This document shows positions 10,055 through 16,602 of a stretch of 64,000 bases of DNA, one piece after another. The notes below the pieces were generated by a model, which was not told where the DNA came from, made no database searches, and saw nothing but the letters and a program-made list of their open reading frames with translations. Source of the DNA: Actinomycetota bacterium (lineage in GTDB: Bacteria > Actinomycetota > Geothermincolia > Geothermincolales > RBG-13-55-18); contig JACIXD010000011.1 of assembly GCA_014360645.1 (NCBI GenBank), positions 1-64,000 of the forward strand, written 5' to 3'. Numbering within the stretch: the first letter of the stretch is position 1; each line of letters opens with the position of its first letter. The translations under genes were made by a program, and so were the position numbers.

Positions 10055-10287
10055 TTTCCTCCTTTGTTTCGCTTTTTATCCCCTCCCTCGAGTTCCGGCC
10101 ACAGGTCCGCTGGCAGGACGCCCAGGGCCTCCGCGATCTCCCGGCGGATCCGCGGATAAGGGCGTATATGGCCAGCCTCGATCATGGCGATAAGGGCGCG
10201 GGATACGCCGCATTTCTCCGCGAGATCGGCCTGCGTCATTCCCCGGTTCTTTCTCAGGGAAGTGCTTGTTATTGACATCTTGTCCAC
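10051..10287 (-). CDS. Xre-family transcriptional regulator
   Basis: A 78-residue Cro/CI-type protein: LRKNRGMTQADLAEKCGVS, then RALIAMIEAGHIRP, a complete five-helix HTH. It probably represses its own operon and the divergent gene at 10358. It starts at ATG 10287 or at the internal ATG nine bases downstream. A 10-bp palindrome in the 70-base divergent spacer is a plausible operator. It is the first gene of the replication operon. Confidence 0.9.
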   Translation of the reverse strand: MDKMSITSTSLRKNRGMTQADLAEKCGVSRALIAMIEAGHIRPYPRIRREIAEALGVLPADLWPELEGGDKKRNKGGK

Positions 10288-10338
10288 CTCCAGTTATCAT
10301 GTTTTCAAACGCTGTAAATAACATAACATATTAACTTA

Positions 10339-10348
10339 ACTGTACAGT
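10339..10348. promoter_or_regulatory. Palindrome ACTGTACAGT, candidate Xre operator
   Basis: A perfect 10-bp palindrome sits in the AT-rich divergent spacer, 10 bases before the ATG of the gene at 10358. Cro/CI-type repressors bind such short dyads. A single dyad is seen, so the assignment is inference. Confidence 0.5.
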
Positions 10349-10357
10349 AAGGGTAAC

Positions 10358-11311
10358 ATGAATCGGGAAGCGCTCAAGCGGAGAATCGAGGAGGAGCTCA
10401 CGCAGGAGATCTCCCTGGACCTGCTTGATTACTGCATCGGCCAATTATTCGATGACTCCTGGAAGGAGAAGTTCACGGAGGAAGACCTCGAGAATATCCT
10501 TGATTTTATTTATAACGAGCTACCACATCCCGGAGCAGGAGTGCCGCGAAGGATCCGGAAGAGAAAATCAGCCCCCGGCCCGCCGAGCAATAGGGCGCGA
10601 TATGAGAACGAGCGCAAGGCCCGACAATGGGATAGGGTCATAAGACAGATCCGCGCTGAGTTCTTAGGCCAGGAGGAGCCGCTCACCCGGGAGAAAGCCG
10701 ATAAGTGGAGGCGCTCCCATCAGGCGGATGAGTTCGCGTATCGTCTCGAGATTATTGTCTCAAAAGAAACCCTGGAGAAGATCCTCAAAATGGAGGACGT
10801 CCTCGTCGCCTCCAGGGAGGAAGAAACTTTTTTTGAGCTCGGTATGCAGTCCGGGGACCGCCACCTTTCGCGCTTTAAACTGAGGTGTCAGGCGTTGGCG
10901 GATAAGATAGGCTTCCCACTCGAGGATACGATGCGCCTGGTGCTCTTCGGGGAGGTCCCGGAGACCTTGACCTGGATGACGGTATATGCCGCGTCCTACG
11001 GGGCCTTCGGCATATCTTCGGCGGGTTTCACCATCAGCGGAGATCTCCGGGAGAAGCCGCACGAGATCGCACGCCTTTACCGGGAGAGGCGCAAGGCGTT
11101 TATGGAGGCCTTCGGGGAGAGGATACACCTGCCGCTCCCAAAGGAAAGAAACTTCAAGACCGAGCTCCTTCTCGCGTTCAAGGAAGAGACGCCGTCGATG
11201 TCGTGGAGGGAGCGGCTTGAGGCCTGGAATGAGAGGTTCCCGGAATACGCCTATAAGACGGAAGCATCTATGCGGGTCGCTCACTCGAAGGCCAAAAGGA
11301 AGGGGGTTTAG
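10358..11311 (+). CDS. Uncharacterised element protein
   Basis: A 317-residue soluble, highly charged protein; I do not recognise a family. The N-terminal ~60 residues are acidic helices, followed by a basic linker (IRKRKSAPG at about 67-75) and a mostly helical remainder. It contains a possible regulatory segment EDVLVASREEETFFELG, and the final lysine/arginine tail (HSKAKRKGV) is suited to nucleic-acid binding. There is no signal peptide, membrane segment or nuclease motif. It is transcribed away from the Xre operon and towards the integrase remnant, so it is the gene most directly exposed to Xre control. It may be a DNA-binding or packaging/interference factor, but that is a guess from position. 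Confidence 0.6.
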   Translation: MNREALKRRIEEELTQEISLDLLDYCIGQLFDDSWKEKFTEEDLENILDFIYNELPHPGAGVPRRIRKRKSAPGPPSNRARYENERKARQWDRVIRQIRAEFLGQEEPLTREKADKWRRSHQADEFAYRLEIIVSKETLEKILKMEDVLVASREEETFFELGMQSGDRHLSRFKLRCQALADKIGFPLEDTMRLVLFGEVPETLTWMTVYAASYGAFGISSAGFTISGDLREKPHEIARLYRERRKAFMEAFGERIHLPLPKERNFKTELLLAFKEETPSMSWRERLEAWNERFPEYAYKTEASMRVAHSKAKRKGV

Positions 11312-11379
11312 GTGGCAACGATGGCAGTGACATACAGCTGTCACCTTTGCGGGATATAATCCCCTTGAGGAGGGAGGAG

Positions 11380-12043
11380 ATGGCCTACATCCGAAGACGC
11401 GAGTACCCTTCCGGCAAGGTCAGCTACTACGTCGGCTTCAAGGACCAACACGGACGCTGGAGGGAGAAGGTGGCCGGCCCCAGGCGCAAGGACGCCGAGG
11501 CGCTCCTCCGGCGCGTCCTGGAGGAGGTGACACGGGGGACCTTCGGGGAGGAGAGGGAGGACCCCACCTTTGCCGAGTTCGCGGCTCGGTTCCTTGAGGC
11601 CAAAAAAGGCGAGATCAAGGCCTCCAACTACGCCGATTACGAGCAGGTCCTGCGAAACCACCTGGTACCCTTCTTCGGCAAGACGAGACTTTCCGCGATA
11701 ACCCCCGCCAGGGTTCAGGATTTCCTCTCCTGGGAGGGGGAGCGGGGGACCTCCCCCGCCACCACCGGGAAGGTCTATCGCGTCCTCAAGGTCGTTCTCC
11801 GCCACGCCCTGGCCTTGGAGCTTATAAACCGGGACCCCACCGTGGCCATAAGGCCGCCGCGGGTCGAAAGGAAAGAGATGGACTACCTGACGCCGGAGGA
11901 GGTCGAGGCCCTCCTGGACAATCGTCACCATGGACACCTACGCCCATCTCTTTCCGGGCTCTTACGACCGCGCCCTGAAGCGGATGGAGGCCATGTTCTC
12001 CCGAGACCTCAAGGTCGTGGACATCACCGGGAGGAGGAGATGA
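11380..12043 (+). pseudogene. int: Tyrosine integrase with catalytic core deleted
   Basis: ATG 11380 follows GGAGGGAGGAG. The first ~180 residues are a normal phage-integrase N-terminus: an arm-binding-like start (MAYIRRREYPSGKVSYYVG), a SAM-like core-binding domain, and the linker DYLTPEEVEALLDN. Directly after that the reading shifts frame and continues with TMDTYAHLFPG, the C-terminal segment holding the nucleophilic Tyr, then a TGA at 12041-12043. The stretch with the catalytic Arg, Lys and HxxR (normally about 120-160 residues) is missing, so a ~0.4-0.5 kb deletion occurred near 11920. The protein cannot be active. An assembly collapse is an alternative. Confidence 0.85.
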
Positions 12044-12113
12044 GGGACGGCCTCGCGGCGCAAACTTCCGGCGTATTTCGGGCGCGCCCACAAGCGACCC
12101 CTCCCGTAAAAGG

Positions 12114-12204
12114 AAACCAGGCCGGAGAATATGCCCTCCGACCTGCGGTTTTACTTGGTGGGCCCAGTAGGACTCGAACCTACGACACGCGGATTATGAG
12201 TCCG
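12114..12204. repeat. Right 91-bp direct repeat (candidate attR, inside intact tRNA-Met)
   Basis: This is the partner of 887-977. It covers the terminator and the 3' half of the intact tRNA up to the anticodon stem. Identity stops exactly where the left copy departs from tRNA sequence, so the crossover took place within this block. Confidence 0.85.
12118..12143 (-). terminator. Rho-independent terminator of tRNA-Met
   Basis: Minus-strand hairpin GGTCGGAG/CTCCGGCC (8 bp, one G-T pair, 8-base loop) followed by TGGTTT. It begins about 12 bases after the tRNA CCA. The left att copy carries the same hairpin with a better T-run (TGGTTTTTC). Confidence 0.75.
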
Positions 12205-12231
12205 CTGCTCTGCCGACTGAGCTATGGGCCC
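12156..12231 (-). tRNA. tRNA-Met(CAT), elongator type
   Basis: A full cloverleaf reads on the minus strand. The acceptor stem is GGGCCCA paired with TGGGCCC, with an encoded CCA at 12156-12158. The D-arm GCTC/GAGC follows, then the anticodon stem GCGGA/TCCGC with loop CTCATAA (anticodon CAT at 12196-12198), and the T-arm GTAGG/CCTAC with TTCGAGT. The 5' half lies to the right and the element to the left. The 3' half is shared with the left repeat, so integration preserved the gene. The sequence around the anticodon suits elongator Met; an Ile-lysidine tRNA with CAT anticodon cannot be excluded by eye. Confidence 0.93.
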
Positions 12232-12251
12232 TCGCTCGTTTCCAGAGCACT

Positions 12252-12279
12252 ATTATAACCCATGGGGTCCGGCGGACAA
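12252..12279 (-). promoter_or_regulatory. Probable tRNA-Met promoter
   Basis: On the minus strand TATAAT (12252-12257) lies 20 bases before the mature tRNA 5' end. It is preceded at 16 bases by TTGTCC (12274-12279), a moderate -35. Confidence 0.55.
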
Positions 12280-12327
12280 CAAGGATGACTTAGAAGGGGC
12301 GTCCCTTCCTCGCCTCGATGCTCCTTT

Positions 12328-13989
12328 TCACCGCTCGCCCTCTGGTCCCTCCTCGACGACTTGCATGCCGGGTGCCGTGCCGGGCGGCATCAGGCCTCCC
12401 GCCTCATGTGGCATGCCGCCCGTTGGGCCTGATGGACCTGGGGGCGGGGGTACCCGGGTCTGCGGCATGGCGGGCGTGCCGGGGGGCGGCGGGACGTTCA
12501 GGGGTGGTTGCGGGGGCGGGGGGTAGAAATACGGCCCGCGCGGAGCGCCGGTGGGCGTGGCCGGAGACCCGGGCAGCCTGCGGTTGACGACCAGCATAGC
12601 CACCACCAAGGCCAGGCCCAGCACCAGCATGCCCACCACCACCGTCACCACCAGCCAGGTGAGGTCGGTCTCGGCGCCTGTGGTCTCCTCGCCTTCCTCC
12701 AGCGCCCCTTCCGTTATAGCCTCTCCCTCCTCGCCCAGGAAGGAGAGAGTCTTGCGGAAGGGCATCTCCTCCGTTGACTGCGCCAGCCAGGTCCTGTCGC
12801 CGTCGATCTTTATGCCGAGGTGGTAGTCCTGGGTCTTCCAGGTCTTCCAGGCCCCTGTCGCCCTGCCCTCCACGGCCTCCTTCCCGAAACGTCCTTTCAC
12901 GTACTCCAGGTAGGCTGACACGAACTCCTGCGCATCCTTCGCGCTGTCCCATACGTATTCCTGCACCAGCACCTTCGCGCCGGCGTCGTTGCTGTAGTAA
13001 TGGTAATAATTGCCACCCCATCCTTCCGCAGCGCGCTCGGCGGCGCTCTTGCGCATATAGGGTTTCAGGAGCTCGAAGACGTCGAACTCCCCCAGCACGT
13101 TGTCGTAGTCCAGCTTGAACCCCTCACCCAGGATGGGAGAGAGGTCCTCCAGGCTCACCTTCAATGCCCCCTCGCCTCCGAGGTATTTCTCGGGATGGTA
13201 GATCTGCTCCGTGGTGGTGGGGGGGTTGGCGAAGGCCGCATCCACCGCTGCGAAACCTCCCCTCTTGTGGATGTAACGCACGAAGTCGGCGCCCTCTGTG
13301 TAGGGGAAGAGCAAGCCGTCCCGTATGTATTCGGGGGCGCTGTCCAGCACCTGGCTGGAATAGTCGCCGCTCTCCAGCTGCATCTTCAGCATATCGGAGA
13401 CGTCGACGTACTCCGTGAGCCAGAACTCGGAGGCGATCATGGCGTCCCCCTCCACCAGGCAGGTGGCCGCGAAGGAGGCGTCGTCGTCGGTCTTGACCTC
13501 GGCGTCCTCCGGGTCATGGAAAGGGGGACGCATGAGGTCGAAGTTCGCATCCTGTAGGTAATGCACGAACTCGTGCGACAGGGTGTAGCGGTCCGTGACG
13601 CTCATGGATTCCTGCTCCTCGGAGATGAGGTAGAGTCCATCGTCCTCGGGATCGTAAAAGCCCGCTATCTGCTCGGTGAGGAGGGCGATGTAGAACTGCT
13701 TGAGGTCGAGGTCCGGGTCTATGAACCCCAGCATCTCCATGATCTCCTCGGCGTCATTCATCTCCTCCTCGGGGTTGTCCTTCTCGAAGTCCTCGAGCAT
13801 GCGCTCCTCGAGCTGTTCCCGGGAGAGGAAGTTGACCTTGATGTCGGGGCTTGCCTGGAGCCTCCGGATGGCTTTTGTCTGCTCGAAGACCTCCTCTATC
13901 TGCGTTCGCGTCCCCTGCGCGAAAGCCAGGGGGACGGAAAAGATGAGCACGAGCACGACGGGGATCATCGCCAGTCTGGGTCTCAGCAT
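12328..13989 (-). CDS. Secreted, membrane-anchored HExxH metallopeptidase-like protein
   Basis: About 553 residues from ATG 13989, which follows AGGAACGGAAG. The N-terminus is a clear signal peptide (MIPVVLVLIFSVPLAFAQ). A zincin motif HEFVHYLQD lies at about residues 139-147, and a downstream CLVEGDAM supplies a candidate third zinc ligand (Glu). After the ~450-residue extracellular domain comes one transmembrane helix (LVVTVVVGMLVLGLALVVAM) and a cytoplasmic Pro/Gly-rich tail. The topology is an ectopeptidase tethered to the outside of the membrane. Substrate is unknown. Its start overlaps the end of the endonuclease III gene by seven bases. I cannot place it in a named MEROPS family by eye. 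Confidence 0.75.
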   Translation of the reverse strand: MLRPRLAMIPVVLVLIFSVPLAFAQGTRTQIEEVFEQTKAIRRLQASPDIKVNFLSREQLEERMLEDFEKDNPEEEMNDAEEIMEMLGFIDPDLDLKQFYIALLTEQIAGFYDPEDDGLYLISEEQESMSVTDRYTLSHEFVHYLQDANFDLMRPPFHDPEDAEVKTDDDASFAATCLVEGDAMIASEFWLTEYVDVSDMLKMQLESGDYSSQVLDSAPEYIRDGLLFPYTEGADFVRYIHKRGGFAAVDAAFANPPTTTEQIYHPEKYLGGEGALKVSLEDLSPILGEGFKLDYDNVLGEFDVFELLKPYMRKSAAERAAEGWGGNYYHYYSNDAGAKVLVQEYVWDSAKDAQEFVSAYLEYVKGRFGKEAVEGRATGAWKTWKTQDYHLGIKIDGDRTWLAQSTEEMPFRKTLSFLGEEGEAITEGALEEGEETTGAETDLTWLVVTVVVGMLVLGLALVVAMLVVNRRLPGSPATPTGAPRGPYFYPPPPQPPLNVPPPPGTPAMPQTRVPPPPGPSGPTGGMPHEAGGLMPPGTAPGMQVVEEGPEGER

Positions 13990-14795
13990 CTTCCGTTCCT
14001 TTCCATCGCAGGTCTGGCCTCCCGACCCCGCCCCCGGACGGCTTCTTGCGCCTCGCCGCACTCTCCGCCCACGCCGACACGAGGGCATATTTCCTTCAGA
14101 CAGCATACAGGGCAGAGAGGTTTCCTCGCCCCGCATACCTTTCTGCCGTGCTCGATCAGATTGAGGTGCAGCCTGAACTTTATATCGTCAGGGACCGCCG
14201 CGTCCATGATATCGTGCGCCTTATCCGCCGAGGCGCCGGCAGGTATGAGCCCCAGCCGCTTGCCGACTCTCAGGATATGGGTGTCCACGGGGAAAAAGGG
14301 GTGTCCGAGCTGGAAGAGGAGCAGCACCGCCGCGGTCTTCCTCCCCACTCCCGGCAGTCCCAAAAGGTACGCGAGGGCCTCCTCCGGCCCCATGGCGCCC
14401 AGGAACTCCAGGGAATACGAGCCCGAGCGAAGGCGTGCCGTCTCCAGGATGTCCTTGATGCGTGCCGCTTTGATGTGGGATATGCCCCCGCTCCTGATGG
14501 CTTCCTCGATCTCCGAGACGGTCGCCGCCGCCGCCTCCTCCCAGTCGGGAAAGCGCCTCTTGAGGTCGCCGAAGGCTCGGTGGGAGTTCACGTCGCTGGT
14601 GTTCTGGGAGAGGACGGTGTGCACCAGGCCGTCGAGGAGAGTGGGAAACCTCGGGCTCCAGGGGCGGTCTCCGTAACAGCCTTCGAGTAGGCGGTCCACC
14701 TCACCGACCTTTGCGGTCGCGCCAGGGAGCGGCGCGGAATAAGTCCCGCGTGATTCCGCCCGCCGTTTTTTCTCTCCTTCCTTCAACCCTTGCAT
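13983..14795 (-). CDS. nth: Endonuclease III-type DNA glycosylase/AP lyase
   Basis: HhH-GPD superfamily base-excision repair enzyme of about 270 residues. Seen: helix-hairpin-helix LPGVGRKTA carrying the catalytic Lys, the catalytic Asp in FPVDTH, and a C-terminal [4Fe-4S] cluster with the canonical C-x6-C-x2-C-x5-C spacing (CGARKPLCPVCCLKEIC). It removes oxidised pyrimidines and nicks the abasic site. The C-terminal ~30 residues after the cluster are a basic extension not typical of E. coli Nth. The gene is coupled to the metallopeptidase downstream by overlap, but the two functions seem unrelated. Confidence 0.9.
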   Translation of the reverse strand: MQGLKEGEKKRRAESRGTYSAPLPGATAKVGEVDRLLEGCYGDRPWSPRFPTLLDGLVHTVLSQNTSDVNSHRAFGDLKRRFPDWEEAAAATVSEIEEAIRSGGISHIKAARIKDILETARLRSGSYSLEFLGAMGPEEALAYLLGLPGVGRKTAAVLLLFQLGHPFFPVDTHILRVGKRLGLIPAGASADKAHDIMDAAVPDDIKFRLHLNLIEHGRKVCGARKPLCPVCCLKEICPRVGVGGECGEAQEAVRGRGREARPAMERNGRC

Positions 14796-15485
14796 TCCTC
14801 CCTGATCTCACCATCCCTTTCCGGCGTACGGGGTCTTCTCGTTACCCCATGAGGGGATGCGGCTCCATTCCCGCTCATGACGTTTCCCGCGTGAAGACGC
14901 GTCGGGCCGGGTGAGATCCTCTCCGTGCCCTGCACGGGCATCTCAATACGGAGGCGCCATACCCCGGGGTAGATGGCTGCCCGCCTCTCCCTCGCAGCCG
15001 GAAAGCTTCCTGCCGCGACCAGCCGGCCAAGTCCTCATCTCCGGGCCTGCGATCTCACGCCCGCCCTCCCATCATTATCGCCGCAATCCGCGACGTTCTC
15101 CAAACCCTCCGCGCGGCTCGCTCATCGGGAGGCGCCCTGCCGCGCGGTAACGGTCCCGGCACGATGCCGGCCTCTCTCCTCCTGGTCCGGCCATGTCGGC
15201 CCATATACGCCACGGCTGCTCTCCCGTCCCCGCCTTTCACGCATGATCAAGCGAGCCGTCAACACCGGCGTGTGTCGTTTTCATCCGAAACCCCCCGCAA
15301 CATCCGCCACAGACCGGCGGCGCCTCCTGACACCTTTACTCCTGGTGAATGGAGATGGAGACCTCTTTATCCTGCATAACGCCCATCTGTTCACCCCCGT
15401 ATTTGTTGACAAATCAATTTATAAGTGACAAAAATATATAAACCGTATGCACTCGTTCAGTTGGACGCGAAAAGGAGGACGCAAG
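14796..15485. other. Intergenic region with TetR promoter
   Basis: About 690 GC-rich bases with no gene I can support. Only the last ~90 bases, which turn abruptly AT-rich, show regulatory features (see the operator at 15401). Confidence 0.5.
15401..15414. promoter_or_regulatory. Inverted repeat ATTTGT-TG-ACAAAT, candidate TetR operator
   Basis: A perfect 6-bp dyad with two central bases overlaps a TTGACA hexamer (15406-15411), about 75 bases before the TetR start. AT-rich candidates for a -10 (TATATA at 15435) are not ideally spaced. A dyad over the -35 suggests autorepression. Confidence 0.5.
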
Positions 15486-16079
15486 TTGCCCAGACGCGAC
15501 AAGAGAGCGGACATCGTCAACGCCGGAATACGCATCTTCTCCCGCAAGGGTTTCAACCGCTGTTCTGTCGAGGACATCCTGCAGGAGGCCCACGTCGCCA
15601 GGGCCACCTTCTACAGCTACTTCGACAGTAAGAAGGACCTCTTCGTGGAGCTAATCGACACCATCCTCAACAACATGTTCGAGATCGTCCTGCGGGAGTT
15701 CAACGAACTGCCCAACACCCTGGACGAGCTCAAGGAAAAGACCAAGAATGCCATCATCCAGCTCTACAACTTCTTCGCCGAGAACCTGGACTTTTCCGCC
15801 ATCTACATCCAGGAGGTCATGGGCCTGAACAAGGAGATAGACTTCCGCATCGTGGAATGGCAGCAGCGTGTCTCCGAGCTGGTGAAGCTGATCCTCAACC
15901 GCGGCATCGAGATGGGCGTCTTCCGGCCGCTGGACGTGGATGTGGTCGCGGATATCGTCGCGGGGGCACCCCAACACCTCGGGCTCCATCTCTTCCTTTA
16001 CAGGAAGGAAGTGGACATCCCGCGCGTGGCGGAGGCGATGGCCGACTACCTCATCTACGGGCTTGCCGCCCGAAGGTAA
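15486..16079 (+). CDS. TetR-family transcriptional regulator
   Basis: About 197 residues with a standard TetR N-terminal HTH: KRADIVNAGIRIFSRKGFN, then VEDILQEAHVARATFYSYFD, then SKKDLFVEL. The C-terminal ligand domain is helical and not assignable. I chose the TTG at 15486 because AGGAGG (15473-15478) lies seven bases upstream; the ATG at 15447 has no ribosome site. No transporter or enzyme gene follows directly: the next gene is 520 bases away. The regulon may therefore be elsewhere or include the six-hairpin protein. Confidence 0.88.
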   Translation: MPRRDKRADIVNAGIRIFSRKGFNRCSVEDILQEAHVARATFYSYFDSKKDLFVELIDTILNNMFEIVLREFNELPNTLDELKEKTKNAIIQLYNFFAENLDFSAIYIQEVMGLNKEIDFRIVEWQQRVSELVKLILNRGIEMGVFRPLDVDVVADIVAGAPQHLGLHLFLYRKEVDIPRVAEAMADYLIYGLAARR

Positions 16080-16602
16080 CGGGGCTGCGTTTGTCCCGGT
16101 CCCAGGCTTGTCCCGCCAGAAGCAGGGACCGGTCATGTCCGAAGTCGCCTGAAGGTAACGGGCACGCGTTTATCCCAGTCCCTGTCCCAACCGCCCCAAG
16201 CCCGCGCGCCTGTGCCCACGCTAGCGTCACGGCGAAAGTGATGATGCCCTCTTCGGTCGTGATGGATCAGGGCATTCTATCCGGGCATGGCGGCGGAACC
16301 GTTGACGGAGAAACCTGGCCTCCTGTCTGCCCTTGACTTTGCTGCGCTTTCGTCCACTGTCGCAAATATGTGGACCCTTCCTGGGCCCACATATCCTGTC
16401 TGCCCTTGACTTTGCAGCGCTTTCGTCCACACTAAAACGGAGTAGTAGCGTGTTCTTTCACGGGTCGTTTCACGCGCCGGCTGCGAGCGGCTGCGGGGGA
16501 AAGGCGGCGGGGCCCGGGGGGAGAGGAGACCGGGAACCCCCTCCTCATCGTTGAGTCGGGACTGCTCAAAGGAAACGGCGACGGCGTTCACGGGAGGAAG
16601 CC
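16080..16602. other. Intergenic region built of short direct duplications
   Basis: No gene is supported. A segment starting at the TetR stop (16072, GAAGGTAACGGGG...GTCCCGGTCCC) recurs imperfectly at about 16151. A second, cleaner repeat pair is listed separately. This suggests local tandem duplication rather than coding sequence. Confidence 0.5.
16321..16430. repeat. 37-bp direct repeat pair flanking a hairpin
   Basis: The 37-base unit at 16321-16357 is repeated at 16394-16430 with one mismatch. Between them ATATGTGG and CCACATAT form an 8-bp inverted pair, extended by CCC/GGG after one mismatch. It resembles the decayed end of a small mobile element or a duplicated regulatory hairpin. Confidence 0.6.

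Larger units (their letters stand above)
887..12204. mobile_element. 11.2-kb integrated element at a tRNA-Met gene, with type III R-M cargo
   Basis: The element is bounded by the 91-bp direct repeats. The integrase remnant lies next to the intact tRNA, as is typical. Contents from right to left are: integrase remnant, unknown protein, divergent Xre and AlpA-like regulators, a replication ATPase with internal iterons, a CHC2 primase fragment, and the Mod/Res genes. No structural phage genes, conjugation genes or relaxase are visible. It is therefore closer to a phage satellite or an integrated plasmid than to a complete prophage. Because the integrase lacks its catalytic core, the element is probably stuck unless another recombinase acts in trans. 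Confidence 0.8.
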
